Under the pieces are notes generated by a model. That model saw nothing but the letters and a program-made list of their open reading frames with translations. It did no database searches and was not told where the DNA came from. A stretch of 42,339 nt of DNA from Plantactinospora alkalitolerans. GTDB lineage: Bacteria > Actinomycetota > Actinomycetes > Mycobacteriales > Micromonosporaceae. Below are positions 26,080-34,679 of this stretch, one piece after another (positions within the stretch are counted from its first letter, which is position 1; each line of letters starts with the position of its first letter). The stretch covers positions 1-42,339 of the forward strand of contig NZ_JADPUN010000285.1 in NCBI RefSeq assembly GCF_015690345.1, in the 5' to 3' direction. The position numbers were made by a program, and so were the translations under genes.

Positions 26080-26409
26080 GTGCGGAACCGTCTGGACCGG
26101 GATCTGGCCGCGCTGCAGGACGACCTCGGCGAACCCGGTGAGCTGCGGCTCCCACCGGAGCAGTGGGCGCCCTTCATGAGCCACCTGGAGGAGCTGGTCG
26201 AGGCGCTCGGCGAGCGGGACCAGAGCCGGATCGGCGAACTGCTCCAGCGGCTCGGGGCCAGCGGTGCCCGCCGGGTCAGGGCCCGGATCGACGATCCCCG
26301 CGACGTCGACGCGCCGGAGCCGTTCCGGGCCCGGCTGGCCGAGCTGGTCCCGGTGATCGCCGACCACGCGCGTACCGCCACGAAGCCCCGCGTCGAGCCG
26401 AAGCGGTAA
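26080..26409 (+). CDS. CATRA-system small protein (CATRA-N-like)
   Basis: 109-aa protein predicted to be two or three amphipathic helices: NRLDRDLAALQDDLGEPGEL, RLPPEQWAPFMSHLEELVEA, LGERDQSRIGELLQRLGASG. The RLPPEQW start, the length and the position directly before the membrane partner match what I recall of the small CATRA (CHAT and TPR associated) protein of actinobacterial conflict systems. GTG 26080 follows GGAAGGG. A 3-bp gap separates it from the next gene. The family call rests on recalled patterns, not an alignment. Confidence 0.55.
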   Translation: MRNRLDRDLAALQDDLGEPGELRLPPEQWAPFMSHLEELVEALGERDQSRIGELLQRLGASGARRVRARIDDPRDVDAPEPFRARLAELVPVIADHARTATKPRVEPKR

Positions 26410-26412
26410 CGG

Positions 26413-27999
26413 ATGCTTCTCAGGCCGGCGCTCCTGATCCACGAGTTCGCCAGACTCGACCAGAGCGGCGACGACGGTCCGGGCGTACCCGGCCGGCTCC
26501 GGGAACTGTGGCACCGGAGTTTCCTCGACAAGCAGGTCGGACCGCCGGATGCCGACGTCGCGACGATCCGGGTTCCGCCTGGTACGTCCGCCCGGGGGTT
26601 CGACGTGCTCGCCACCCGTCGGGGCCGCCACGAAGACGATCGGGTCTACGAGGCGGTGCTCTCCGCCGCCAGCGACTCGATGTGCCTCACCGTCCTGCTG
26701 GCGCCCAACCTCCAGACGTCCACCTGGGCCGACCTCGACGCTCGGTGGCAACATGCGACGGCCACCGGGCCGGGACGGCGGACCGGTGCCGAACCGGGCA
26801 CCGGGGCCGGCGGTGACCTGGGCACGGTGCGGATCTACGTGGCCTATGTCGACTCGCCACTGGACGAGGAGACGGTCGGACGGGTCGCGGCGGCGGTCGG
26901 CGACGCCCTACCGGACCCGGGCGGCGCCTCGGCCTGGATCCGAAACTGGTCGAGGACCGCACAGGACTTCCTCCTCTGGGAGCCACCGGCACGCCACCCC
27001 GACGAGCGACGGCTGGTCCTGATCGGCCCGGAGTCCGCAGAGGACGAGCTGGACGCGTTCGCCTGGACCAGTGGCGGCCGGGTGCTCGGCCCGCTCGTCT
27101 ACTACCTGCTGGACAGCGAGAAGCTGCGCTACGAGATGGCCGTGCACAACGCGGACTTCCCCCGGATCCGGCAACTGTGCCTCGACATCGACGACGCCGT
27201 CGACCGGCTCCTGGCGCTGCACCGGTCCGCGTCGACGGCCCCGGCCGACCTGGTCCGGGCGGACGACGCACTGACCCAGCTCCAGACCGACGCCACCGGG
27301 CTGATCACCACACTCGCGCGGCTGCGCAAGGTCGCCTGGACCGTCGGAGTCGCGAAGGCGAACATGACCGCGGCGGTTCCGGCCCTGCCGTCCGCCCGGG
27401 GACCGCTCGCCGCCGACCAGGCGATGGCGAAGGTGTTGTCCGAACGGCTCGGGGACGACATCGCGTACCTGGACATCTCGCGGGAGCGGGCCGACCGGGT
27501 CTCCGCGTTGACCGCCACCGCCGTCCAGCGCGGCCTCGGTGCGTTCCAGCAGCAGCTACTGCTCGTCCAGACCTCGGTCGTCGGAGCGATCGTGATGATC
27601 CTGGCCGGCGTGCAGGCGTTCGAGACCAAGGTCGACATGCCGGCCCTGTTGCAGGCACCCCTCATCGCGGTGCTCGGCAGCCTCGCGCTCGCCCTGCCGA
27701 CCGCCGCCATGCGCTGGTCGAGCAACATCTCCCGGGACATGCCGCTGCGTACCGTCGACTATCTCGCGACGTTCGTGCTGGGTACGAGTCTGGGCTGGCT
27801 CGCCGGCGAGGTCGTGTCGTACGCCATCGACGGCCATCCGCTCGACAAGCTGCCGACCTGGCTGCTCAGCCTCGTCGCCGGTCTCGTCGCGTGCGCCCTG
27901 GCCCGGCTGCGGTCCCGCCAGCTCGACCGACCGGCCGGTACGGACCCGCCGCCCCGACCCACCGGCGACCGCCGCCGGGCACCCGTCGACCGGCCCTGA
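26413..27999 (+). CDS. CATRA-C-like membrane protein (caspase/TPR-associated)
   Basis: 528-aa protein. The soluble N-terminal 300 residues include LLRPALLIHEFARLD, TVLLAPNLQTSTWADLDARW, GTVRIYVAYVDSP, the DFLLWEPP and ERRLVLIGP segments, and YYLLDSEKLRYEM. A helical coiled region (about 280-380) leads to four membrane helices (385-403, 415-433, 449-470, 482-498) and a short basic, Pro-rich tail. This fits the CATRA-conflict protein associated with CHAT/caspase-TPR proteins. Anchoring in the membrane suits a role as a membrane-disrupting or sensing partner. Its stop codon directly abuts that of the convergent CHAT gene (TGA|TCA). Confidence 0.6.
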   Translation: MLLRPALLIHEFARLDQSGDDGPGVPGRLRELWHRSFLDKQVGPPDADVATIRVPPGTSARGFDVLATRRGRHEDDRVYEAVLSAASDSMCLTVLLAPNLQTSTWADLDARWQHATATGPGRRTGAEPGTGAGGDLGTVRIYVAYVDSPLDEETVGRVAAAVGDALPDPGGASAWIRNWSRTAQDFLLWEPPARHPDERRLVLIGPESAEDELDAFAWTSGGRVLGPLVYYLLDSEKLRYEMAVHNADFPRIRQLCLDIDDAVDRLLALHRSASTAPADLVRADDALTQLQTDATGLITTLARLRKVAWTVGVAKANMTAAVPALPSARGPLAADQAMAKVLSERLGDDIAYLDISRERADRVSALTATAVQRGLGAFQQQLLLVQTSVVGAIVMILAGVQAFETKVDMPALLQAPLIAVLGSLALALPTAAMRWSSNISRDMPLRTVDYLATFVLGTSLGWLAGEVVSYAIDGHPLDKLPTWLLSLVAGLVACALARLRSRQLDRPAGTDPPPRPTGDRRRAPVDRP

Positions 28000-30363
28000 T
28001 CAGCGGACGTACGCGCTCAGCAGCGCCCAGCCCAGTTCCGGGCCCCGATGCCGCACGGCGTCCAACTGGGCTCGCCGGAGCGCCACGTCGAGCCGGACGG
28101 CACCGTCCCTGATCTCGTCCACGATCCGGCTCGCCGCGGCTCCGGTGAGCCGGTCCGGTATCTCGTCGATCCCGGCGACGACGCACCGGGAGCCGCCGGT
28201 GAGCAGCGCCATGACGAAGCTCAGCGGCTCGGCGTGCGCGGGGTTCACCAACTGCCCGACGTGGCAGGAGGCCATCAGCACCGACGGCGGCCAGCGCAGG
28301 CCGAGCGCCGCCCCGGCGGCCAGCGGCTCCGGCAGCCGCAGGCACTGGCCCAGTCCCTCGCCGTCGCCGTGCGCGGCGATGTGCACGAACCGCCAACCGG
28401 CCGACTCGTCCGCCAACGCGTCGACGAGCGGACCGTCGAGCCCGACCGGGGCCGAGTCGGGGCCGACGTCGCAGCGGTGCAGCGGCAGGACCTCCGCCTC
28501 GTTGTCCAGATCCCAGGCCATCCGCTCCTGCCGGATGTTGACGCCTCCCTCGGCCCGGGACACGAGCCGGACCAGCGCCGGTCCGGTCACCGGCGGCGGC
28601 TCCTCGTACGACAGGCAGGTCAGCACCGGGCACTGGGCGGTCACCGCCCGTTCGACCAGCCGGGTACCCGCGTCGTCGATCCGCACCGCCGCCCACGGCA
28701 GCAGGCTCAGCGCGGAATGCGCGGAGATCAGCAACTCGATCGGATCCTCGCGGGTGTGTGCCCCCAACACCGCCAGCAACCGGGCCGGCAGCAGTTCGCG
28801 GGCCAGGCCGTACCAGTCCGGCCCGGCTTCGCCGTCGGCGTCGGCGAGCCGGCCGAGCCACTTCTCCGCGTCGTCCGTGCCGTGGAAGAACGCCGTGTAC
28901 GCCGCTCCGGGCGTGAACCGCTCGAAACCGACCGACCGCCGTGGCTCGACCAACGCGCGGAACCAGTTGGTGCCGTCGCCGAGCGTGTCCGGAAGCGCGA
29001 CGTAGTCCAGGGCGTACCGGGTGCCGATGACGTCGACCAGCTGCGCCAGGTCCGCCGGCGCCGGCAGCACCGTGTCGGCCAGCATCGGCGACACCGCCTC
29101 CTCGAGCTGCCAGTGCAGGTCCGTCAACTCCCGCTGCCGGGACGCCTCGTCGCCGACCAGGGGCTCCGCCGGCTGGTCCTCGGCCCGGACGATCTCGTCC
29201 ACCAGGCCACTGACGTGTGGACTCAACAGCAGCCGGCCCGCGCGCATCCGGCTGGCGAACCCGGTCTGCTTGGCGGAGAGCGCGACCCGGAGTCCGAGTT
29301 CGGCCGCGTCCGTACCCGGCAGCGCGGCGGCCAGCAGGGCGATGTCGCCGTAGACCCGCCGGAAGGCGACCGCCAGCGGCGCCCGGGACCGGGCGACCAC
29401 CCGCCAGCGCCCCCGGACCCGTTCGGCTGCGTCGAGGGCCCGGCGGCCCAGCTCCACCGCCTGCCCGACGGCCTCGCCGGTCCGCTCGCCGGTCGCCAGG
29501 CACTCGGCGAGGGCCAGCGCCGCCGACAGCTCCAGCACGCCCCGGTCCTCGTCGGGATCCGGCGCCGGGCCGCCGGACTGGCTGGGCACCGGCACCGGCC
29601 CGCCGACCCGGTCCAGCGCGACGCGCATCCCCCGGACCGCCTCGGCGTGGTCGCCCTGCTCCCAGGCGGCCAGCCCGAGAACGAGGTCGTATCGGTGCCG
29701 GGTCGAGTAGCCGGCGGCCCGGGTGGAGTTCCAGTACTCCTCCTCCAGCTCACCGAGGGTGTCCCGGACCTGCATCGCCTGCCCCATCGAGATCAGCGAC
29801 GCGCCGTGCTCGTAGAGGAAGTGCCCCCGGTGCGGCTCCGCCCCGGTCCCGTGGAAGAAGGTGGCCGGGCAGACGACCAGGCGGAGCGCCTCGGCGTACT
29901 CGCCATGCAACCGGAGGCTGCGGGCCGCGAGATATCTGCTGCCCACCCCGAGCGTCAGGTCCCGGTAGAGCCGGTCGGTGTCCTCCGCCAACTCCGTCAG
30001 GGCCCGCCCGTACAGGTCCGCCGGGGTGTGGGCGGTGTCGATCGGAATGCCGACGAGGCCGCAGAAGTGCACGATCGTCCCCGCGTACGCCCAGGCCTGT
30101 GCCCGGACCGCCCAGGAGTCGGCGCTCCGCGCCGCGACCAGGTGGTGCCGCAGCGCGACCGCGAAGAGGTTCGGCTCGTCCCTGGCCTTCCGGGCGAGGC
30201 TCTCCCGCTGCCGGACGATGCCGACGGCCAGGTCGGCGTCCGCGGCCAGCAGGAGCAGCGCGTCGCGCGCCAGCACCCGGCGAACGGGTACGGACGGCCC
30301 GCCGGCACCGGTCGGCGGGCCGCTCCCCGGCCCGGTCGTCGAACTGCTCCCCGGCCCGGTCAC
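28000..30363 (-). CDS. TPR-CHAT domain protease
   Basis: 787-aa protein. A Pro/Gly/Ser-rich stretch (1-30) and helical repeats of TPR type (about 40-480, including LFAVALRHHLVAARSADSWA and LRLHGEYAEALRLV) precede a C-terminal caspase-like CHAT domain (about 570-787). The catalytic dyad is visible: His665 in FVHIAAHGDGEG and Cys700 in VLMASCHVGQLV. CHAT proteases are effectors in bacterial conflict systems, cutting partners or themselves when triggered. Start GTG 30363 overlaps the VWA stop (GTGA). It is the last gene of the moxR-VWA-CHAT operon. Confidence 0.85.
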   Translation of the reverse strand: MTGPGSSSTTGPGSGPPTGAGGPSVPVRRVLARDALLLLAADADLAVGIVRQRESLARKARDEPNLFAVALRHHLVAARSADSWAVRAQAWAYAGTIVHFCGLVGIPIDTAHTPADLYGRALTELAEDTDRLYRDLTLGVGSRYLAARSLRLHGEYAEALRLVVCPATFFHGTGAEPHRGHFLYEHGASLISMGQAMQVRDTLGELEEEYWNSTRAAGYSTRHRYDLVLGLAAWEQGDHAEAVRGMRVALDRVGGPVPVPSQSGGPAPDPDEDRGVLELSAALALAECLATGERTGEAVGQAVELGRRALDAAERVRGRWRVVARSRAPLAVAFRRVYGDIALLAAALPGTDAAELGLRVALSAKQTGFASRMRAGRLLLSPHVSGLVDEIVRAEDQPAEPLVGDEASRQRELTDLHWQLEEAVSPMLADTVLPAPADLAQLVDVIGTRYALDYVALPDTLGDGTNWFRALVEPRRSVGFERFTPGAAYTAFFHGTDDAEKWLGRLADADGEAGPDWYGLARELLPARLLAVLGAHTREDPIELLISAHSALSLLPWAAVRIDDAGTRLVERAVTAQCPVLTCLSYEEPPPVTGPALVRLVSRAEGGVNIRQERMAWDLDNEAEVLPLHRCDVGPDSAPVGLDGPLVDALADESAGWRFVHIAAHGDGEGLGQCLRLPEPLAAGAALGLRWPPSVLMASCHVGQLVNPAHAEPLSFVMALLTGGSRCVVAGIDEIPDRLTGAAASRIVDEIRDGAVRLDVALRRAQLDAVRHRGPELGWALLSAYVR

Positions 30364-31553
30364 CGGGAGATCACCTCCGCCAGCTTCCGGAGCGCGTCGA
30401 GGCTGTGCCCCGGCAGCGGCCGGTCGACGTACGGCAGGCTGTCGACGAGTCCGGGTGCCGACGGCTCGAATCCCGGCCAACCCTGCTGCGGATTGACCCA
30501 GACCAGTAGATGTGCGAGCCGGGAGAGCCGCGCCACCTGGCGGGCCAGCAGCGCGGGAGCGCCGAACTCGCAACCGTCGGACGCGATGACCACGATCGCG
30601 GACCTGACCGTGCCGGTGCCGCCCCAGCCGCGCAGGAACTCCCGCAGGGTGGGGCCGAGGCGGGTGCCGCCACCCCAGTCGGCGCCGAGCCGGGCCGCCG
30701 TACGGAGGGCCAGGTCGGGGTTCCGGGCCCGCAGCGCCGACGTGATCCGTGTACACCGGGTGCCCAGGGTGAACACCTCCGTCGCAGCGGGATCGGCCCG
30801 GACGGCCGCGTGCGCGAACCGGAGCAGGGCGTCGCGGTACAGCCGCATCGACCCGCTGACGTCGAGCAGGAGGAGGAGCCGTCGGGGCTGCTCGGTGCGG
30901 CGTCGACGGTGGAGGCGTACCGGCTCTCCGCCGCCCCGGACCATCGCCGCGGCCGTACGGCCGACGTCGATCCGGTTCCGCCCACCCGGAACCCGGCGCA
31001 TCGACCGACGGGATCGGTGCGTCGCGCCGAGCAGGGCGATCAGGGCGAGGACCTCGGCGCGTTCCGTCTCGGTCAGCGTCCTCAGGTCCCGGGAACCGAG
31101 CCGTTCCACACCGGCCACACCGGCCGCCCCGACCCCCGGTACCCGTTGCGGGTCCACGCCGGACGCGGCGCCGCCGGGTTCGTCCGCCGGTCCTCCCGCG
31201 AACCCGCCGGCGGTCTCCGCCACGGTGATCGCGCTCGCCACTACCGGCGCGGCCGGCGCCCCCGGGTCCGGCACCCCGGAGTCCGGCGCCGCTGCCGGGC
31301 GGCCGAACCGGGCCGCGAACGCGGCGTCGAACAGCGGCAGGTCGGCCTTCCGGGAGCAGAGCGTCAGCCTCGTTCCCCAGTAGATCGCGTCCGGCCCGGT
31401 CGCCGGGAACTCGGTGAGCGCGGCTGCCGCCACGGCGATCCGGGCCGGATCGACGGCGACCCCCGCGAACCGCAACTCGGCCGCGAACCCGGCGAGCTCA
31501 GACGCCAGGTCCGCGCCGGTCGTCCACGGCCCGCTCGGCTTCGCGCCCGTCAT
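30360..31553 (-). CDS. CoxE-like VWA-domain protein
   Basis: 397-aa protein with a helical N-terminus (1-85), a Pro/Gly/Ala-rich linker (88-150) and a C-terminal von Willebrand A domain from about 225. The MIDAS metal site is intact: DVSGSM (231-236), Thr297 in GGGTRLG and Asp326 in VVIASDG. VWA proteins of this class are partners of MoxR AAA+ ATPases and act as metal-dependent adaptors for the client. ATG 31553 overlaps the moxR stop (ATGA). It is the middle gene of the operon. Confidence 0.88.
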   Translation of the reverse strand: MTGAKPSGPWTTGADLASELAGFAAELRFAGVAVDPARIAVAAAALTEFPATGPDAIYWGTRLTLCSRKADLPLFDAAFAARFGRPAAAPDSGVPDPGAPAAPVVASAITVAETAGGFAGGPADEPGGAASGVDPQRVPGVGAAGVAGVERLGSRDLRTLTETERAEVLALIALLGATHRSRRSMRRVPGGRNRIDVGRTAAAMVRGGGEPVRLHRRRRTEQPRRLLLLLDVSGSMRLYRDALLRFAHAAVRADPAATEVFTLGTRCTRITSALRARNPDLALRTAARLGADWGGGTRLGPTLREFLRGWGGTGTVRSAIVVIASDGCEFGAPALLARQVARLSRLAHLLVWVNPQQGWPGFEPSAPGLVDSLPYVDRPLPGHSLDALRKLAEVISR

Positions 31554-32551
31554 GATCGGGGACGGTCCGGCAGGTCGACGCGGTCCGGCAGGTCGACGCG
31601 GTTGGGCAGATCAGGCAGGTCGACGCGGTCCGGCAGGTCGACGCGGTCCGGCAGGTCCGGGCCGGCTGAGGATCCGGATGCCACGAGCGGTGCCGGCGCC
31701 AGCAGCCGGCGTACCTCGGCGCGGTCGTCGTGGTGCTTCGCGACCGTACCGAGCGCGGCGTCGGCCAGCGTGTCGGTCAGCGAACGCTCGCCGAGTTCCA
31801 CTGCCGCGCGGGCCAGGTCGATCGCCTCGGCCACACCGGGCGGCTTGACCAGGTTCGCGGAGCGGAGGCGTCGCATCGCCGCGGCGACCTGTCCCGCCAG
31901 CTCGTCCGGCAGCCCGTCGACCCGGCGGCGCAGGATCTCGACCTCGCGCGGAAGATCCGGATGGTCGATCCAGTGGTACAGGCACCGCCGCTTGAGCGCG
32001 TCATGGACCTCGCGGGTCCGGTTCGACGTCAGGACCACCAGCGGCGGAACGGCGCCGCCGATGGTGCCGAGTTCGGGAATGCTCACCGAATTGTTCTCGA
32101 ACACCTCCAGCAGCAACGCCTCGAATTCGTCGTCGGCGCGATCTATCTCGTCGACGAGAAGGACGGAGGGACTGGTCTCGACGGCCTTCAGGATCGGGCG
32201 CCGGACGAGGAACTCCCGGGTGTAGAGAGACGTGACGTCGGGCGTTCCGCCGGCCGCCTCGCGGGCAGCGCGCAATTCGAGAATCTGGCGGGGAAAGTTC
32301 CAGTCGTACAGGGCCTGGCTGGCGTCGATGCCGCCATAACACTGCAGGCGGATCAGCTCCGCGTCCAGTACGTCCGCCATCGCCTGCGCGAACGCGGTCT
32401 TGCCCACTCCGGGATCGCCTTCGAGGAAGAGTGGACGACGCAGGCGCAGTGCCAGAAAGGCGGCGGCCGCAAGCCCGGTGTCCGGGAGGTATCCGACGCT
32501 GTCCAGCGCGGCGGCGAGTTCGGCGGGACCTCCGAACCGTGGTGTCGTCAC
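31550..32551 (-). CDS. MoxR-type AAA+ ATPase
   Basis: 333-aa ATPase: Walker A GDPGVGKT (45-52), Walker B LLVDEID (Asp134-Glu135), sensor region TSNRTREVHDALKRRC and a C-terminal helical lid. MoxR ATPases remodel protein complexes together with VWA partners. The C-terminal 30 residues are a tandem DLPDRV repeat of likely disordered, acidic character. GTG 32551 is chosen over upstream ATGs because a good -10/-35 pair places the transcription start on it, giving a leaderless mRNA, and because VTTPRFGG is the usual start of this family. First gene of moxR-VWA-CHAT. Confidence 0.88.
   Translation of the reverse strand: MTTPRFGGPAELAAALDSVGYLPDTGLAAAAFLALRLRRPLFLEGDPGVGKTAFAQAMADVLDAELIRLQCYGGIDASQALYDWNFPRQILELRAAREAAGGTPDVTSLYTREFLVRRPILKAVETSPSVLLVDEIDRADDEFEALLLEVFENNSVSIPELGTIGGAVPPLVVLTSNRTREVHDALKRRCLYHWIDHPDLPREVEILRRRVDGLPDELAGQVAAAMRRLRSANLVKPPGVAEAIDLARAAVELGERSLTDTLADAALGTVAKHHDDRAEVRRLLAPAPLVASGSSAGPDLPDRVDLPDRVDLPDLPNRVDLPDRVDLPDRPRS
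31564..31660 (-). repeat. 18-bp tandem repeats at the 3' end of moxR
   Basis: An 18-bp unit (plus strand GGTCCGGCAGGTCGACGC) recurs about five times with one degenerate spacer unit. It encodes the DLPDRV hexapeptide repeats of the ATPase tail. Confidence 0.85.
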
Positions 32552-32557
32552 CGGCAG

Positions 32558-32587
32558 AGTATCGGTCGGCGGTCCAAGATCTGTCGA
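32558..32587 (-). promoter_or_regulatory. Leaderless promoter of the moxR-VWA-CHAT operon
   Basis: Minus-strand -35 TCGACA (32582-32587), an 18-bp spacer and -10 GATACT (32558-32563). Six nt after the -10 comes the GTG at 32551. Confidence 0.5.
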
Positions 32588-32621
32588 TCCTACGACCTGC
32601 CGGTACGGCATCGGCGAATCG

Positions 32622-32651
32622 TTGAGGAGATCAACTGCCGCCCGGTACTGT
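32622..32651 (+). promoter_or_regulatory. Leaderless promoter of the YdcF-like gene
   Basis: Plus-strand -35 TTGAGG (32622-32627), an 18-bp spacer and -10 TACTGT (32646-32651), with the GTG start 7 nt later at 32659. The moxR and YdcF-like start codons are only 107 bp apart, so the two promoters sit back to back. Confidence 0.5.
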
Positions 32652-32658
32652 GCTGGGC

Positions 32659-33825
32659 GTGACGGCGGACGCGGCCATACCTCAAGCTCCAGCGGCAGCG
32701 CAGGAGGTCGATCGGGCGACACACGCATTCGCCTTGGTCGAGAGCTGGTTGTTCAGCGAACCGATGACGGAACTGCTCGACATCTTCGACGGACACGCCG
32801 ACCGGAGCGACTGGCTCCATCTGGACGAGGACCTGCCGGAATGGCTCGGCTCGCTCCTGCGGCAGGCCGACCCCGCCGTCAAGGGTCTGTCCGAGGAGCA
32901 GACGGACGTCCTCCGCCGGACCCTCGCGATCGAGCAGACGGCCGCCACGCACTTCAACTTCCGTACCCGGGACGGGTCCAGCTACCGGGAGCGCTCGCAG
33001 GCGGTACACGCGGACTTCAGCCCGGAGACCCGAGCCGTTGTCCTGCGGCTGACCGACGCGCTCGGCCTGGTGAGCCCGCATCCGCCACGATCGCGCGAGT
33101 ACGGGAAGACCCTCGTGCTCGGCGGCGGCTACCGGTCGCCGCTGCTGCGTGCCCGGTACGCGGCGCAGCTACAGGCGTCCGGGGTCGCCCTCGGCGAGGT
33201 CAGCTTCCTCGGCAGTCCCCGCCCCCTCATCGACGAGCCACCCGAGCGCCCGGCCGCCGAGCGGTACGCGCCAGGTGCCAGCGACGAGTTCGACCTGATG
33301 GTCGGGGCGGTCCGGGCGGAGTTCGGGCTGGAGCCGGCCGAGCTGACCTTCCTGTGCGGCTGTCCCTCGGCCGACAACGCGTGCCCGAACTGGCCCGCCC
33401 GGAACCTGCCGCGCGCGAATCAGACGCCACCGGCCTTCACCCACGAACGCCGGGCCGCGCTCGTCGGCGCCGACGGGCAGGCGATCGGCTCGGTGCTCTC
33501 CGCGAACACCGGACGCCCGCCGTTGCGACCGGACACGGCCGACACCCTGCGGCTGTGGGCCCGGTGCGCACGGCCGCGCCTCGGGGAGCGGGTACTCGTG
33601 GTGACGACGCAGGTGTTCGTACCGTTCCAGGCGTTCGACGGGCTCCGGCAGCTCTACCTGCCGTTCGGGGTCGACCTCGACACCGTCGGGTACGGAGCGG
33701 AGTGGCACGACCGGCCGCAGACCGCCGAGTACCTGCTCCAGGAGACCCTGTCGGCGATCCGGTCCGCGCGCCGGCTGCTGGTCGACGCCGCCGAGACGCT
33801 CGCCGGGGAGAGGTCCGTGGCCTGA
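32659..33825 (+). CDS. YdcF/DUF218-like protein in the conflict island
   Basis: 388-aa soluble protein. The N-terminal 150 residues are helical with no recognised domain. From about 150 it follows the DUF218 (YdcF/ElyC) pattern: KTLVLGGGYRSPLLRARYAA, then SANTGRPPLRPDTADTLRLW, then VLVVTTQVFVPFQAFDGLRQ and LPFGVDLDTVGYG. Four Cys lie in FLCGCPSADNACPNW and WARCARP. DUF218 proteins are Rossmann-like and may bind nucleotides or act on envelope precursors; a role here is unknown. Start GTG 32659 fits a leaderless transcript; GTG 32650 is an alternative. Confidence 0.5.
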   Translation: MTADAAIPQAPAAAQEVDRATHAFALVESWLFSEPMTELLDIFDGHADRSDWLHLDEDLPEWLGSLLRQADPAVKGLSEEQTDVLRRTLAIEQTAATHFNFRTRDGSSYRERSQAVHADFSPETRAVVLRLTDALGLVSPHPPRSREYGKTLVLGGGYRSPLLRARYAAQLQASGVALGEVSFLGSPRPLIDEPPERPAAERYAPGASDEFDLMVGAVRAEFGLEPAELTFLCGCPSADNACPNWPARNLPRANQTPPAFTHERRAALVGADGQAIGSVLSANTGRPPLRPDTADTLRLWARCARPRLGERVLVVTTQVFVPFQAFDGLRQLYLPFGVDLDTVGYGAEWHDRPQTAEYLLQETLSAIRSARRLLVDAAETLAGERSVA

Positions 33826-33844
33826 CGACCCCCGGTCCGCCCGG

Positions 33845-34600
33845 CTACCGGAGGAGTACGGCGAGAGTCGCGTCGTCGTGGCGCTTGACCGTACGCCCGG
33901 AGCTGGCGAGCTGCCCGGGGTGCTCGACCTCACGGGCCCGGACCGCCTCGATCACCGCACGGGGCCCGCCCGCCTCGGCCAGCCGGAACACCTCGGCCCA
34001 GCCCAGCCCGAAGATGTCGACCAGCCGGGACACTCCGTCGGTGCACAGCAACAGCCGGAACAGCCCGTTCCGGTCGACGCTGCCGGTGATCGCCTCGGCC
34101 GCCGCGGCCGGCTCGGTCGACGCCACCCAGAAGCCGCCCGGCCGGTTACGGAGCCGGGCGACGGTGTCGCGGTCGTAGCCGGGCAGTCCCCCGGTACGGT
34201 CGTCGCTGACCACGACGATGCCCCGGGCGTCCTCGAACACCACCGACGAGTCGCACAACACGAGATAGTCGAGCCGCTGGCCGCGTTCGCGCACGATCGC
34301 CACGGTCGACGACGGGCTGTTCGGGTTCGTCAGGTCACAGGTGTGGGCGTGCAGCCGTCCGACCGCCTCGATGGCGCCGGCCAGCACCTGGTCGAGCCCG
34401 GTCGTCCGGTCGGCCGACAGGGCCGCCGCGAGGTGCGCGCCGAGCATCCGGACGAGCCACCCCGGACCGTGCCGGCAGCCCGTGTCCGACCCCGGAAGTT
34501 CGGTGACCCCGTCGAGCAGGATCGCGAACCCGGCCGACACGACGAGATGGTCCTCGTTGGGTCGGCCCGGCGCCGGCTCGGTCGCGAAGGCGAAATCCAT
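33845..34600 (-). CDS. PP2C-type Ser/Thr protein phosphatase
   Basis: 251-aa PP2C (PPM) phosphatase. Metal-binding motifs are in place: RPNEDHLVV near the N-terminus, ILLDGVTE, LLLCTDGVSRL and the C-terminal KRHDDATLAVLLR. It is compact and cytoplasmic with no membrane or sensor domain. Its start ATG 34600 lies in a 79-bp gap divergent from murB. It ends 19 bp from the YdcF-like gene in convergent orientation. Its position next to a VWA/MoxR/CHAT system suggests phosphorylation control, although no kinase gene is in the window. Confidence 0.85.
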   Translation of the reverse strand: MDFAFATEPAPGRPNEDHLVVSAGFAILLDGVTELPGSDTGCRHGPGWLVRMLGAHLAAALSADRTTGLDQVLAGAIEAVGRLHAHTCDLTNPNSPSSTVAIVRERGQRLDYLVLCDSSVVFEDARGIVVVSDDRTGGLPGYDRDTVARLRNRPGGFWVASTEPAAAAEAITGSVDRNGLFRLLLCTDGVSRLVDIFGLGWAEVFRLAEAGGPRAVIEAVRAREVEHPGQLASSGRTVKRHDDATLAVLLR

Positions 34601-34679
34601 GCCGAGGATTCTTCCGGTTCCGTCGCCGTCCCCCCGATGCCCGGCACCGCGCCCGGCCCGCTCGGTAAGCTTCCCAGCC

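Noticed and set aside
28048-31383. 1111-codon plus-strand frame opposite the CHAT and VWA genes
   Set aside because: Composition is Arg/Gly/Pro/His-rich with no domain; the minus-strand genes have complete motifs and coupled starts.
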